Positions 21,441 to 34,509 are shown, counted from the stretch's first letter. The stretch: DNA of 64,000 bases from Mytilus edulis (GCF_963676685.1 NC_092352.1:21905117-21969116); one strand, 5' to 3'. Translations and numbers: made by a program. Notes: a model not told the origin generated them from the sequence alone.

Positions 21441-22039
21441 TAAAGTAAAACACAACTATGACACTTATTGTCTTTTTCATTTTAAGCCATGGCGTTGTCA
21501 GTTTATTTTCGATATATGAGTTTGACTCTCCCTTTGGTATCTTTCGTCCCTCTTTTATTCCAATTGATCAAAACAGCAAAGTTATGTAAATAAAGCACAA
21601 AAGTTTCATATAGCTAAGACTTAGTTCTTTTATGCAACCAGTAATCTCTCTTACAAATAGCAGGTATACAAATTCATTATTTTATATGTTATTGTAGTAA
21701 TATACAAATAAAGCCTTTAGGTAGCCTTTCTCAATTTTAAAGGTAAATTTGATTAACAATGTTATATAACAGTTTAAATTATTATTGGAGTCACCTCGCG
21801 TTCTTCGTGTTAGTATATAAGGAATAAATCCTCCTTTGATTCTCTTTCTTTTTGTTGTTAATTTGTGTTAGTTATTTTGTTTTAGTTAACATTTTTTTTT
21901 TACAAAACGTTTGTCGTATACTATGTCATATTATTAGAATACTTTTAATTCTACTGTAAAGTTGGTTAACGTTCGTCGTTGCATAAGATCAGTCTCATAT
22001 TTACTTTGATCTTTCTTCTGATAATGTTTGATTGATAAG

Positions 22040-22425
22040 TCTGTAAAGACATGGACATGTTGTACTTTAACACCACTGTCATAGGTTAGGGAGAGAATAA
22101 GGTTACCGCTAACATGATTAACACCGCCACATTCTGTATGAATGTGGCTGTGTCAATTCAAGAGCCTGTAATGCGGTGGTTGTCGTTTGTTGCCTCGCTA
22201 CGTGTTAGTTTTCGGTTCATTTTTCTGTACATAAATTAGGCCGTTAGTTTTCTCGTTTGAATTGTTTAACATGTGGCATTTCTGGGCTTTTTATAGCTGT
22301 CTTTGCGGTTTGAGTTTTGCTCATTGTTAAAGGTCATACGGTGCCCTTAAGTTGTTAATTTCTGTGTCATTTTTGGTATTTTGTGAAGATTTGTCTCATT
22401 GGTTATCCCACAACATCTTTTTTTA
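22040..22425 (+). repeat. PLE-C type 3' tail, long copy
   Basis: ACCACTGTCATAGGTTAGGG, CCTGTAATGCGGTGGTTGTC, TAGGCCGTTAGTTTTCTCG and GTTTGCTCATTGTTAAAGG-type blocks match 45860-46290. Confidence 0.6.
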
Positions 22426-22959
22426 TAATGAACACAAATTGCCCTGAAATTTAAGTATTTCAACTTAATACCTTTACATTATCACAGTTTTATATTTTCA
22501 CACTTTATCAATGTATTACTGGTTTATAATATTTTATGGTAATGTCCATCCTATACCAATTTATCATAAAACTAAAAAAAGGTGAGCATGGAAATTAAAG
22601 AAAGAACGATGGCAGTGTTTAAATGAAATAAATAACTGAAACGTTAAACGCATGTAATTGCCCTTTTTGCGATTCATACGTTGTAAAAAAAAAGATTATT
22701 GTGTGTCCCAAATCATGTCCTCGAGCTGAAGGTTTCTTAACAATAATAAAATATTCCACAAGTCAATAGCATATGCCGATAATCTTTTAACGATGGTAAT
22801 CGAAGAAGTTTACATTTTTGACCCTCGAATTCAAAAGTGAAAATGCATTATGCATTAATCTAGTAACATCCTTCAGATGTTTATTAGAAATTGGTCTTTC
22901 ATATCACTTTTCACTTATATTTTATTTTGAATTATAAAAATTGCTAAAATGGTCTAGTA

Positions 22960-23330
22960 TTCAGAATATGTGAAAAGTAAAATCACAAAAATACTGAAAT
23001 CAATTCGGAAAGTCCATAATCACATGGCAAAATCAAATAACAAAACGCATCAAAAACGAATGGACAAGAACTGTCATATTCCTGACTTGGTACAGGCATT
23101 TTCAAATGTAGAAAATGGTTGATTAAACCTGGTTTTATAGCGCTAACCCTCTCACTTTGATGACAGTCTCATCAATTTCCGTTATATTTACATCGATGCG
23201 TTAACTAAACAGACACAATAAATAAAATAGTCAGAATATGGGTACATCAGTCATCATCGTATAACAATTTTAAAGGGAACAATTTAACAGAAAACAAAAA
23301 CATCTATCTACAAGCACATTCATTGATTTG
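22960..23330 (+). repeat. Dispersed repeat R1
   Basis: GAAAGTCCATAATCACATGG, CATATTCCTGACTTGGTACA, CCTGGTTTTATAGC and TAAATAAAATAGTCAGAATA follow the R1 order. Confidence 0.6.
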
Positions 23331-23412
23331 TGTGTCTGACGTCAGAACATTTTATACGTCACATAGATTTATCGTTCGATGTGCATACAAACAATTTTCT
23401 ATGAAGTAATTA

Positions 23413-23605
23413 CTATAGAAGAGGGACAGTCAAACTCATAAATCGAAAATAAACTGATAACTCCTGGCTAAAAATGAAAGAAGACAAACAGACGAACAAT
23501 AGAACACATGACAGAACAAAGAAAACTAAAGCATAAGCAACACGAACCCCACCAAAAACTAGGGGTGGTCTCAAGTGCTCAGGAAGGGTAAGCAGATATA
23601 GAAGC
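23413..23605 (-). repeat. PLE-A 3' tail, antisense
   Basis: GAGGGACAGTCAAACTCATA, ATAAGCAACACGAACCCCAC and AGGGGTGGTCTCAAGTGCTC are the reverse complement of 36000-36211, directly downstream of the reverse transcriptase frame at 34709-35908. Confidence 0.7.
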
Positions 23606-24983
23606 TGCGTATAAAAAAAATCCTTTAAAATATATGGCACATGTTCCTTTTGATATGATCTTTCTAACTTAAATGCCAAATAAGATTTTTGAACCCAAAT
23701 ATACAGTCCACTGGACATAGAAAATGATAGTGTGAGTGGGGCATCCGTGTACTATCGACACATTCTTGTTTAGCCATAGTTCGAGTTGCATTTGAAAAAT
23801 TTAAGCCAATTCAAACCCAGAAAAACACCAATTTTAAGACAACATAATAATTAAGAGACGGAAAAACTATAAAATTGTATTATAAAATATACAATGCAAC
23901 TCATATATGAAGCTCTATATGGCCATTACTGAATGAGCAAATAAAAATAGAAATGCAGAATAGTGAATTAAGCACAATATTAGTTTACTGCCATCATATA
24001 TAGGTGATTGTTATTACGAAATGATCGTAAAAGAATAAGTAACGATGCACATGCATTGCGATCTGATTGTAAAGTGTAGGTATGAGATAATTTATCAAAC
24101 TTTAATAATGTCAAAATGACTCGACATATGATCAATTTCTGAGAGATTTAAAGTTGAAAAATACTTGAAAGGACCCACTTTTAATGAAATAGAAAGTGTT
24201 AGCAAGCATATTTTATTTTGTCTTTTTCATTATTTGTTTGGCAAAATTACTTTTCTAATGAACAAAGACTTTTGATTTTTCTATTAGCAGACGGTTATTA
24301 ATTGATTCTGCAGTAGATCATAATTAGCAATGACGGTTTGCCAAAAATAAACTGAAATATATATTTGATATTTCTGATTGTAATGGATCAAGTGCTGCTC
24401 TTTGCTAATTAAAAATTAAAAAGACACATGCAAGGTCAATATTGGATCCATGAATTAGAGGAACACATACTGGTGAAAACAGTATCAAAATGAATCAATA
24501 ATATGATCAGTATGGGATAGATTTCAAGTTGAAAAATCATTGGTTTAAAGAAAAAGAACATTTCATCAGAAATAAAGTGCTGGCAAGCATATTTTATTTT
24601 GACTTTTTCAAAATTTTATTGGCAAAATTGAGTTTTTCGATTTCAATATAAACAAAAGGTTCATTGAATCAATTTTGTAGGAAGTTATTAGCAATGAAGA
24701 TTTGTAAAAAAAAAACGCAACCGAAATAAAACTGATATTATGTAGGGACTATATTGAACGAAGATTTTTTTCACGAAAAGGCGTTTAATCTTTTAATCGC
24801 AGGTGGTTAATGAAAGATACAGCTATTGCATTCCATGTTTATATCTGCTGTGGCAACATTGAATATTCAAATTAGATAGGAATCTTGACTTAGTTGTGGT
24901 AAACTACAACGTCCATAATTTGGTTCTTACATGAACCTATTTCATTAGTCTTACTACTATGTTAAACAAATATCTCCATCATT

Positions 24984-25235
24984 GGGGCCTCGGTGGCCGA
25001 GTGGTCTAAGTAGTTACTACAGTAAACACTAGCCACTCAACACTGAGGTTGTGAGTTCGAACCCCGCTCGTGCAGGTGCACTCGACTCCAATCTTGATTG
25101 ACTAGGATTGTCAGTTTTCCTATCGAAGGTCGGTGGTTTTTTCCTGGCACTCCGGATTCCTCCACCAATTAAAAACTGGCCACAACGAAATAGCCTAAAT
25201 GCGGTGCTTAAAAGTGGCGTTAAAACACACACAAA
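24984..25235 (+). mobile_element. tRNA-derived SINE
   Basis: tRNA-like head with box A TGGCCGAGTGG (24994-25004) and box B GTTCGAACCCC (25055 onward), then a body with CGAAGGTCGGTGG, TCCGGATTCCTCCACCAATT, CGAAATAGCCTAAATGCGG and AAAGTGGCGTTAAAACAC and an A-rich end. A second copy is at 29702-29946 in antisense. The body domain appears widespread in bivalves, but I cannot name the superfamily with certainty. Confidence 0.8.
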
Positions 25236-27914
25236 AAAAATCAAACTATTAGAGTGCATTCTAGGATTCAAGTCGGCAGTTTTGATACATTGTCATTCCA
25301 TTAAAGCATGGACAACCCTTGCACTAACATCAAAACGTTTTGTGACCAAACAATGCCAATGATTATATTGAATCACTTGAGACAAAACCTTTATGGGTCA
25401 GGGGTGGCGGCCAAAGTAAATAATGTTAAAAACTATTTGGAATCATTGACAATTTGACAAAAAAAATGACGTTACAACACAAGTAATGTATTTTTCAGGG
25501 GTATTTTCTTCGTATTTGTTAATGTGATGTACCAAATTTTTTTTTTGTACTGATAGTTTTGTCACAACTATTTAAATGTGGAATTTGTAGTATTTTGGCA
25601 TAGTTTAAAAAACAGCAAATTATCAGGTCCCATTTTAATCCTTCGTGAACTTATGCCTTTGCTCATATTCTTAAGTAATACGTGCCCGGAGTTACGGAAT
25701 TTACTATCAGTTTAAGAATAAATTTGAAGATACAATCCAAGACTAAATAACCCGGATGAAATCGTTGCATCCCCAAAAAGAGCGATACAGAATGTGTTTA
25801 AAAGGTAAGGTGTCTTCTGCTATGATTGCATCAGAAGCGAACTGATAATCAGACTTTTTTTTTGCGATTTGGAAAAGAACACAATCGTTTAATTTTCAGA
25901 TCAAGTAAGGCTACAGTAGTATACGCTGTTCAATAAAGTTATTCTACTTGTTTATACATTGTTTCGCTACCGGACTGGTATTGATTGCAAACGTTCAAAA
26001 CTGTTATAATTTTTAATTAATTAGACACACCGGTTTTGACATGTGCTTATAAATAATTGAACTGCATCATTAGACCGGAATTCGGAATACACAGGGTCCG
26101 GTTGACAAAGTGTATTTTAAAAAAGAATTTGAAGGTGAAAATATGGGACTTTCGGCCGGGATGGACAGGACACCGGTGTATACAGGGTTCGGTTCACTCA
26201 AGTTTGACGTGTACTATTATTAGGTTCTTCAAATTCCAAACTTTTGAATAACATAACAAACCAAATATTTGATTGTCAGGGTGAAATAATTTTCGAAAAC
26301 TATCACATCTGCAGTGTTGACATGAAAGTCAATAATTCAACTAATTTGAATAAGTATTCATGCAACCTTTTAAATTGTGTCGTGAATATAGCGCGAACTA
26401 CGTTCTTCTGTTAATGAACCTTTGTTGGTCTACGTCGGAATGTCAATGACGTTGGCGTTGGCGAAAGTCGAAGCTATATTTTCTTAAATGGCAGACTTGA
26501 ACGGCTTTCTATATATCTCCTATTTCCACTAAAAATTGACCTTGAAAGAAGATGGGTCAGCATTTGTTCATCATATGGCTCATTCATAAAAAAAAAAATA
26601 CAGCATAGAAAAGTGACACAATGGAGGTCTTAGGACAAGTCCTTATCCTTAAATAGCTTCGAGAACACCACCCCTAGTTTTATAGCTAGCTACTCTTTCA
26701 TTTGTATGTCAGTCACATAGAATTTGATTATATTGACAACAATGTGTGAGTAAAACAAACAAACATAAGGGAATTTTTTTTCAAAAATTGGGATACAGCA
26801 GTCCATACACAAGAATGAAGGACATTTTTTTTTAACATTAATCCAGTACACGTGCTATGTCATTGATAAATCTTAGAAATCGTTATCATTGATATAAACG
26901 GGAAACACTTATACCCTGTTATAATCTTAAATATATCTTTTTTACCATAAATGTGATAAAATATTCCATAGCAAGTGAACTTTTAGTAGGATTTCCAATA
27001 ATGATTCTTCAATAAAAATTATTTTAAGTCAGCGTTTACTGTTGTCAATTGCCATTTGAAAATAACTTTCATATTTTTTTCTTTCCCCTATGTTTCTATA
27101 TTTGTTATTGTACCTTGACTATGGGTTGATGTTTTCAAAATATCACAAAAAATCCATTTTTCGTTGCAGTTAATTTTTCCATAGCAGATAAGATTGAAAA
27201 ATGATTAAACAATCTAATTTTAATATTTTAAATCAATGTTTTCTGTTGTCAACTGCATTTTGAAATGCAAACTCCAAACCTCCGTTCGACAGATGTCGTA
27301 TGTACATTATACAAATGGATCGACATAATAGAAAGGTTGACTTTATAATAGTTTCTGCTTTACCCACTTTCATTATTAAAAAATAAAAAGGGGTAATTGT
27401 TATTGAAAGTTCTATCGAATTTTAAGAGATTTGATACAGAAAAAAATGTATCAAAATGACGTATTTTGTTTATGAATATGATATACCGTGGCCATGGTAT
27501 ATTTCAATAAAAAAAAAATGAACAAAAGAAAAACATAGATACATTCAAAACTGAGGTTATGTCAATTTACCAAAATTATGAGGACTTAATTTAAATACAC
27601 TTACGAGATAGCATGTGTCATAATAAAATTATATCTCGGTGAGCAATTTAAAACTATTTTTGATAAAAAAAAATCTTAAACAACTTGGGTTATCTCGCTT
27701 TGAAATGTCCAATATTCTTGAACATGCAGCTTTTTGTCCTAATCTTAATGTCTATAAAACAAACAACGTATTTTGTTCCAATGATATACGATGTATATGT
27801 ATTTCTTAACAACCAAAAATACCCAAGTGTTTGTTTGTTAATTTCCTTTGTCTTCTTAATCGATGTGTGATACTCGAAATAGGTGAAAAACTGTATATAC
27901 ATACCGCTATCTTA
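25236..27914. other. No gene seen; partial R1 and a block shared with unit 2
   Basis: 25770-25945 (GATACAGAATGTGT, AAAGGTAAGG, TCTGCTATGATTGCA, TACAGTAGTATACGCTGTTC) matches 43575-43765, the far edge of the detectable duplication; its last 40 bases are an antisense family D end. 26685-26900 is a partial R1. The remainder is AT-rich and unassigned. Confidence 0.5.
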
Positions 27915-28365
27915 CATACTTAACATTTGAATTATAATTATACTGATTAAATCGAATATGTACTGTAAAAGGTTTTCATGCAATTTGTATATAATGTAAT
28001 GGTTCAGTTATTCTCATACTTATATTTGAGTAATGTACGAATGTTAATAGCAAACTGTAGTCTGTAAAATAGTGTATTTAACGTTTTACAAAGAATGCAA
28101 CTACCTACATTTTACCCAACCTGACGTCTGATTTGAAGTGATGTGTTATTTTTCTTCCTTTCAATTTATTATATAATTTATCTACCTTGTTTATTTGGAC
28201 TTGTTTGACAACTTGTAATATATTTTCTTTATCCTTGTAAGGTAAGATGGGTTGATATTTTACATCTACATTATAAGTGCAGACTTTCTAATTTTTGCGT
28301 ATATGTTTGTTTATATGACCAAAGTTCTCGTGAAAATATTCATTTAGTACTTGCATGTACGGAAA

Positions 28366-28919
28366 GGAGAAGGTCCAGTAAAGGTCGATTTTGGCCACAA
28401 ATGCCATGTTCGAGGATGTTGTACACTTTTTAAACACTTAAGTGTCTATTTCAGTTTATTCACTTAGTTCATGTGAAAGATTTTAACTGATTTACTCATT
28501 AAAAACGCTCCGATTCAAGTTTAAATATGAAAAATCTATCATATATGCCAAAAATGTCCCTTTTCAGATGGTTTTTGTCAAAAAAAGTGGCCGCATCCGT
28601 GTTTATCCTTAACCTTTATAATGTTATGTATTATCATCAAATACAATATTAAGAATGAACACAAATGCAGTCACCTTCATTTAAGACGGAAACCGTCTAA
28701 AATTTAACTAAAATGCTAAAATTTTGAAGATTTCAGTAATTTAGCATGACTTGATGATGCTATTACCCGATACATGTGCATTGTATTGTCAAAAACAGCC
28801 CATGTTTATGTAGCAGAAGTATTCTTCTTTCCAAAAATAACTTGAAGTTTACATTTTAATAATTTTGTAAAACTGTTATATTTTGGGGCAAAAAAAGGAT
28901 CTTACTGGACCTACTTCTT
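28366..28919. mobile_element. MITE-like TIR element, unit 2 copy
   Basis: It starts GGAGAAGGTCCAGTAAAGG and ends CTTACTGGACCTACTTC. Collinear with 6281-6852 over its length (GATTTCAGTAATTTAGCATG, AAGACGGAAACCGTCTAA shared). Confidence 0.65.
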
Positions 28920-29701
28920 TGTGCCACAATTTTGGGAAAACTTGAATTTATACTTTTTCGCTAACGAATGTCGATAAAAAAAAGCTCTTAGTGCACCCCT
29001 CCTTACTTATGAGCAAAATAGGTAATTACACAAGAAAATAAAAATTTCAATTAAAGAAAAAATATTTCTCAATCTCATTAAAATATCTTAAAGTCAATTA
29101 TTGAACTCCTTTTCAATTAAACATTAAAATCACAAATCTTTGAATTAAGTCTGAATGGGGCTTTGCAAATCAACATTTTTCAGCTAACACTAGTGTATAG
29201 TTAGTTTTGTTGACAACATGAAAGGACAAAAACAAGTGCTTTCCGTGTTACATTCCCCATTTCCATTCTCAATTTTATTCTGGAGTTAATTAACATGGTC
29301 ATACCCTTGAATATCTCCAAGATCTTTTGCGACGGACAGTTGGTGTTGGTGAAAGACTTATTGTCTTCGTTTTGTAAAAGCATTGTTTTATTAACCAGTC
29401 TCAGTCTACTTCTGAACTACTTCTATGTGTCTCGAAAAGAAACGATATAAAGACTCTCTTAACGTGTAGACCCATCCGGTCGCAGTCCGATTATTAATTA
29501 GAAAGTCATAGAGTTTGAATTTGTGAGCTGTTATGTCGGTAATCTTCTGTTGCCACTATTCTCTACAAACATGTTTGAAACACATGAGATCACCCCCAGT
29601 TTTTGTCGGGGTTGGGGTTGGAGAATAGCGAATCCGATAAGGTGTATAACAGACTGGTGATGTTGTATATATACGGATAGTGATTAATGATTTGAATTTT
29701 G

Positions 29702-29946
29702 GTGTTTTAACGCCACTTTCAAGCACCGTATTTAGGCTATTTCGTGGCGGCCAGTTTTTATTGGTGGAGGAAGCCGGAGTGCACGGAGAAAACTACCGAC
29801 CTTCGATAGGAGAACTGACAATCCTTGTCATTTAAGATTCGAGTCGAGTGCACCCGCCAAAGCGGGGTTCAAACTCACAACCTCATTGTTGACAGGCTAG
29901 TGATAACAGTACTAACTACTTAGACCACTCGGCCACCGAGGCCCCG
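29702..29946 (-). mobile_element. tRNA-derived SINE, antisense
   Basis: The reverse complement of the SINE at 24984: GTGTTTTAACGCCACTTTCA, CTATTTCGTGGCGGCCAG, TTGGTGGAGGAAGCCGGAG, then the tRNA-like head ACCACTCGGCCACCGAGGCC at 29924-29943. Confidence 0.8.
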
Positions 29947-29997
29947 ATACTGATTAACGTATGAAGGATAATACAAAACAAAATAAAGAAAAAATAT

Positions 29998-30590
29998 CGA
30001 ACTCCAATTAATTCAAAATGGAAAGTCATGTCTCCAATAGCAAAATTAGAAATACATCAAAAGAATATATAACAACTGTCATAATCCTGATTTTGAATAT
30101 TCATGTTTTATGTAGAAAGTGGTAGACTTATAAACCAGTGGTGGTGTTCTCTAAAGTGTCATAAGAGTCGTATTAAATCACACCAAAGACCAATTTTATG
30201 ATGAATTTTGTTCCTTTTAAAATTGTTACACGATGATGACTGCTGTACCATATTTTGACTATTTTATTTATTATGTCTGTTTAGTTCACGTATCTTTGTA
30301 AATATAACGGAATTTGATGAGAATGTCAATAAAGTGAGAGGTTTATCGCTATGAAACCAGGTTTAATCCACCATTTTCTACATTTGAAATGCCTGTACCA
30401 AGTCAAGAATATGACAGTTCTTGTCCATTCGTTTTTTATGTGTTTTGTCATTTGATTTTGCCATGTGATTACGCCCTTTTCGATATGATTTTCCTCTGAG
30501 TTCAGTATTTTTGTGATTTTACTTCTTATGATCCTCTTAGGACAGAGTATAAAAAAAGCAACAAACCAAATATCAACTCTTTCAAATGTA
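29998..30590. repeat. Inverted pair of R1 repeats
   Basis: R1 plus at 29998-30150 (ACTGTCATAATCCTGATTTT, TATGTAGAAAGTGGTAG) faces R1 minus at 30170-30590 (AAACCAGGTTTAATCCACCA, GTACCAAGTCAAGAATATGA, GAACTGTCATATTC on the other strand). Confidence 0.6.
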
Positions 30591-31730
30591 AAAAAAGAGT
30601 ATTGCATTTTTTGAATCTTTATATTGCTAACATTCTACTAACTGTAAGAGAAAAAAGCACACGTTTAGAACTATATAATTACATAACATTTCATAAGAAC
30701 ATCCGTACTTTTGATAGGCTGACAACAATTGCAATGTATTCCAAAATCAAATTGTATTTCTACAAATTGTATTTCTATGATGAGTTTTGAAAATTCGAAG
30801 TTTGAACCTGTCCCTTATTTTCTGACATAAATGCATTACTTTAGATCATTTCAACCAAAAAAGACAACCCAATAAAACATAGAGGCCACTTCAAAAACAC
30901 GGACATATATAAAGTAATTTCATTTAGTGTCAAAAGGTTTTTCTACATCCCAAAACAAGTATATCAAATTTCGTACAACGTCTGTTGACTTGAATTAATC
31001 CTTCGTATGCATCTGATCCACATATCTCCTCCAGATTTTTCTTCACACTGTCCGAAGTATGTTCTAATTCATTTTGATATTTGTATGTATACACACTGAT
31101 TTAAAACGACACCAAATATACTTTTAAAAGAGAAAAAGAAGTCTTCTGTTAATATCCATTTTCATAAATCGTTTTGTAATTTAGGAGTACAAATAGAAAA
31201 ATAAATAGAAAGGCTTTGCTTGCCCATCAGATAAATTATCTAAGATAAAACGGATTAAAATATCTATATGTCACTGTATCGCGTTCAATAATGAGTAAAT
31301 CACATACCTAATAGTCAGTCATATAAGTCATCGAAATAACAAAATATGAAACAATTAAAACGAAAAGTACAAAATAGCCTGATTTATATGATTAACAATA
31401 AACGAAAAACAAATAAAAGAAACAGCAACCAATGACATGACTGAATAACAGACCCCTGCCTTTGGAAGTATAGAAAAGTAAATATGATATGATTGCCTAA
31501 AAGAAAAACTCTACAAAAGAGACCAAATGACAAATGAAGTAACAACTATAGCTGTTGCAAGTTTGAACATGCTTATTAGCAACCAACTCTCCTATAACTG
31601 GGGATAAATGTGTTACAGCACCACATAAAACAAATGGTAAAAAATCAGCTGAAAATTACTTCACCTTGGTTGTGTAAATAATGTATGCTCAAAATTGGAA
31701 ATTAAATATGATGTGTATGTATGATTTCAG

Positions 31731-32063
31731 AGTAGAAAACAATGGGGCTGAATGGCTGAAACGAAAATACTTGTAGTTGCGATTGATTTTGGAAGTTCCG
31801 GTGCAGGATATGCATTCTCATTTGCATACCAATATAAAAACAATCCTTTAGATATCTCCACGTCGTTATGGAATAATGGAAACGGACCAGTTCAGGCAAA
31901 AATTCCGGCTGTTCTTCTTTTTGATCCGGATAAAAAGTTTCACTCATTTGGATTTGAAGCCGAGGACAAATATGAAGAGCTGATAAATGCAAACAAAGCA
32001 ATTCAATGGTATTTTTTGAAAGGGTTCAAAATGCAATTGTATAGTGCTGTAAATGCCGGAGAG
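31731..32063 (+). pseudogene. HSPA12-like: HSPA12-like copy 2, exon 1
   Basis: The acceptor TGATTTCAG ends at 31730, the main ATG is at 31752 and the donor is GAG|GTATTT at 32064. It encodes 104 residues nearly identical to copy 1 (about 16 base differences in 312 by hand count, including a stretch of more than 100 identical bases from about 31866). Confidence 0.88.
31742..31759 (+). promoter_or_regulatory. Upstream ATG / 5-codon uORF overlapping the copy 2 start
   Basis: ATGGGGCTGAATGGCTGA is a complete ATG-to-TGA frame whose end overlaps the main ATG at 31752. In copy 1 the same place reads GTGACGCTGAATGG, so this upstream start is specific to copy 2 and might reduce translation of its message. 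Confidence 0.5.
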
Positions 32064-33993
32064 GTATTTATCTTTAATCATTAACCTGTTTTTAAAAGCT
32101 TTATTTTTCTCAGAGGCATGATTTTCAGCTTCTTCATTTAGTTTCAATTGAGTGTTTGTCTACATCTAATCTAAGTAACATTTCCTTAACTGAATATGGC
32201 AGACAGCAACGGACACGAACTGGATTTCAGGTATTCCTATGGGCACCCATTGTGTTCTTATGATGGCAGAGTTGTGTCTATATTGTTTTGAATTGCAGTG
32301 TATAGCCTGACTCAATAAAGCCATGTCTAAATTTAGCCGCACATACCGTACTTGTGATGAAATTTGTTCTTTATATAGTCAATAATTATCTAAATAATGC
32401 TCAAATTTATCAAAAGGAAGTATTACCTGGTTTCTATGATGAGTTTTTTTTCAATAGAACTTTACATATATTTATTTAAAACTAAAGGGGCTATTTTTCC
32501 TGTCCTTTTGTTATTTATTTTTGGTATATAGTATTCATTTCGTAAAAAGGTGATCAAAAGAATAGATTTATCTTATTTAAAGTGAATCCTGAAACAATAT
32601 ACTGCAAAGATATATCATTATATGGAGGGGTATTTGCCAGTTAAGGGACTGTGAAATTACCCGAGCCACTAGACGAGAGAAATTTGGTCACAAAACACGT
32701 TTTTTTCGCAAATACCTCGCCATAACATGATCTATCTGTTTAATTACATCGCATACATTTTGAATGAAGCTCTCTATTAAGGTAGAGGGAAATCTGTTTT
32801 TAAACTGGTAGGCTGTAATCCATAAACACGTATACTTTAAAGGATACGTAGAGACTATCATAGTACCGCGGGAATTATACGTGTACTTTTACGCGTAAGC
32901 GCTGTCTTTGTGTAACTGCATGGTATCTTATAGAAGAGGGGCGAAAGATACCAGAGGGACAATCAAACTCATAGATTGAATATAAACTGACAACGCCATG
33001 GCTAGTAGTGTGTAATTATCATTCAATCATAATTTTGGCGAAAGAGGAAAGCAAGGGTAAAAAAGTAATAATCAAAATGGCAAATACCACGTCATAGAGG
33101 GTATTCTAAGGCATATTCACCAGAAATGGTGAAAAACAAGCAAATTCGTTTGAAATGAGGAAAGAATGTTAGAATATGCAACAAATTCAATTTCAATCAA
33201 CTAATCAAAATCCGGCTTTTTATATAAGGTGTAATTAAAAATCACACCATAATTACAATTCAATACAGCAGCAGTAGTGTACTATATCAGCCAGCTTACA
33301 GGTTTATGAAACACTAACAATAGTTAACTAAGTAATACTTTTCTTTGCTTAATAATTCATTTCATATAATTATACATAACAGGGTATAATATAAAATGTA
33401 ATAGGAAGTTGATAAAGTCAAACCATCAATCTAAATCTTATGATTGATAGAATTAATGTATAAAATTGGGTTTAATGTATCGTCAAAGTACATTGTATCA
33501 ATAAAAAAAGCTGCATATGTTTGAAAGAATTCATTTAATTTACTATTTTATACATTCAGTATTCAGAGCCCGATACTCCTTTTTAAAAGGCTTTAGAATA
33601 GATTAAATTAATTATTATTGAAAGAAGATTTGAAAACGTATTATTATTTTTAAGAGAATGTACTAGTTTTCAAAATGATTCAGATGTAAATTTAAATATC
33701 AATATTATACTACTAAACTCGTAAACATACATACGTATATATGAACTAAACTTTAAAAAAAAAATTCATACTAGACCAAGGCTCCTGGTTCGTACAGGCA
33801 AACAAATGTGGCGGGGTTAAACATGTTAATGAGATTTCAAACCCCTTTACCTCTGTATCTTTTTAACAACCTCACAATGTTTCATCATATCGAATTTTTA
33901 TCCCGTAAAAGGAAGTAAGTTACGGGAAAATTGACCATTATTTATTTCACCATGTTCAATGCTCATAAACAATGACATGAAATTTGTTGACAG
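32064..33993 (+). other. Intron 1 of HSPA12-like copy 2
   Basis: 1930 bases, GT-AG. It contains an antisense PLE-A tail at 32936-33003 (GAGGGGCGAAAGATACCAG, AATATAAACTGACAACGCC). The rest is unassigned. None of the elements of copy 1 intron 1 is here. Confidence 0.75.
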
Positions 33994-34212
33994 GATATCA
34001 GAGTAGACTTTGAATTGTTGGATGTTGGAGGTAAACACATTTCCGCAAAATCTGTTTTTTCTGCTGCTATTGGCTTTTTGAAAGATCATTTCATTCAGCA
34101 GATGCATTGGAGAAAGCTTGGAACGGTCGAAGACGACATATTTTGGGTAGTGTCGGTACCAGCAATCTGGAATGATTCTGCAAAACAGTTTATGAGAGAA
34201 TCAGCTGAAAAG
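33994..34212 (+). pseudogene. HSPA12-like: HSPA12-like copy 2, exon 2
   Basis: The acceptor is TTGTTGACAG and the donor is AAAAG|GTATAC; 219 bases, phase 0, open. It encodes the VSVPAIWNDSAKQFMRESAEK segment unchanged. About 94 per cent identical to exon 2 of copy 1, whereas the introns on both sides align only in patches. Confidence 0.9.
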
Positions 34213-34509
34213 GTATACTGTATTTAAACAATCACCGAAATAGTATGTAACGGTACAGGTGGCTTTTATCATGCTAGCTAAAGCTTTACACGTATTTGTA
34301 TTTCCTCTCTCCTAAAAACGACTTGATGCTAAACGTCAAAATATACTACGAAATGCTTGGTAGTTAAGACCAAACGCCATTTAAACGGTAAAACTCAACT
34401 TAAATTTATACAGAAAATCCTTAGTTTGGGGCAAAATTTTAGAATAATTAAGTTTTTGTAGGGTTTGTGCTAAGAACCTCAACTGAAAATTCAAAATGCT
34501 TACAACTTA

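Larger units (their letters stand above)
21124..24983. other. 3' flank of copy 1; repeats only
   Basis: No gene. Order of recognisable pieces: unit homology to 39833 onward (TAACATTGAA), PLE-A tail 21465-21555, family C tail 22040-22425, homology to 42180-42480 (GTAATGTCC-TCCT, AACTGAAACGT-AAACGCA), R1 22960-23330, PLE-A tail minus 23413-23605. From 23700 to 24983 there are two loose copies of an AT-rich block (GCAAGCATATTTTATTTTG near 24193 and 24583) and nothing else. Confidence 0.6.
27915..31730. repeat. Upstream part of tandem duplication unit 2
   Basis: It aligns in patches with 4740-10747. It lacks the HINE-like element but carries a SINE (minus) and an R1 inverted pair. A partial antisense family C tail (31485-31552, ATGATTGCC...GACCAAATGAC) lies just before the copy 2 exon 1 region. 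No coding region. Confidence 0.7.

Noticed and set aside
24984..25065. Functional tRNA gene
   Set aside because: It has box A and box B and a tRNA-like start, but it is followed by a SINE body that recurs at 29702 and lacks a clear 3' acceptor stem.
25029..25362. 80-84-residue frames on both strands
   Set aside because: They overlap the SINE at 24984-25235.
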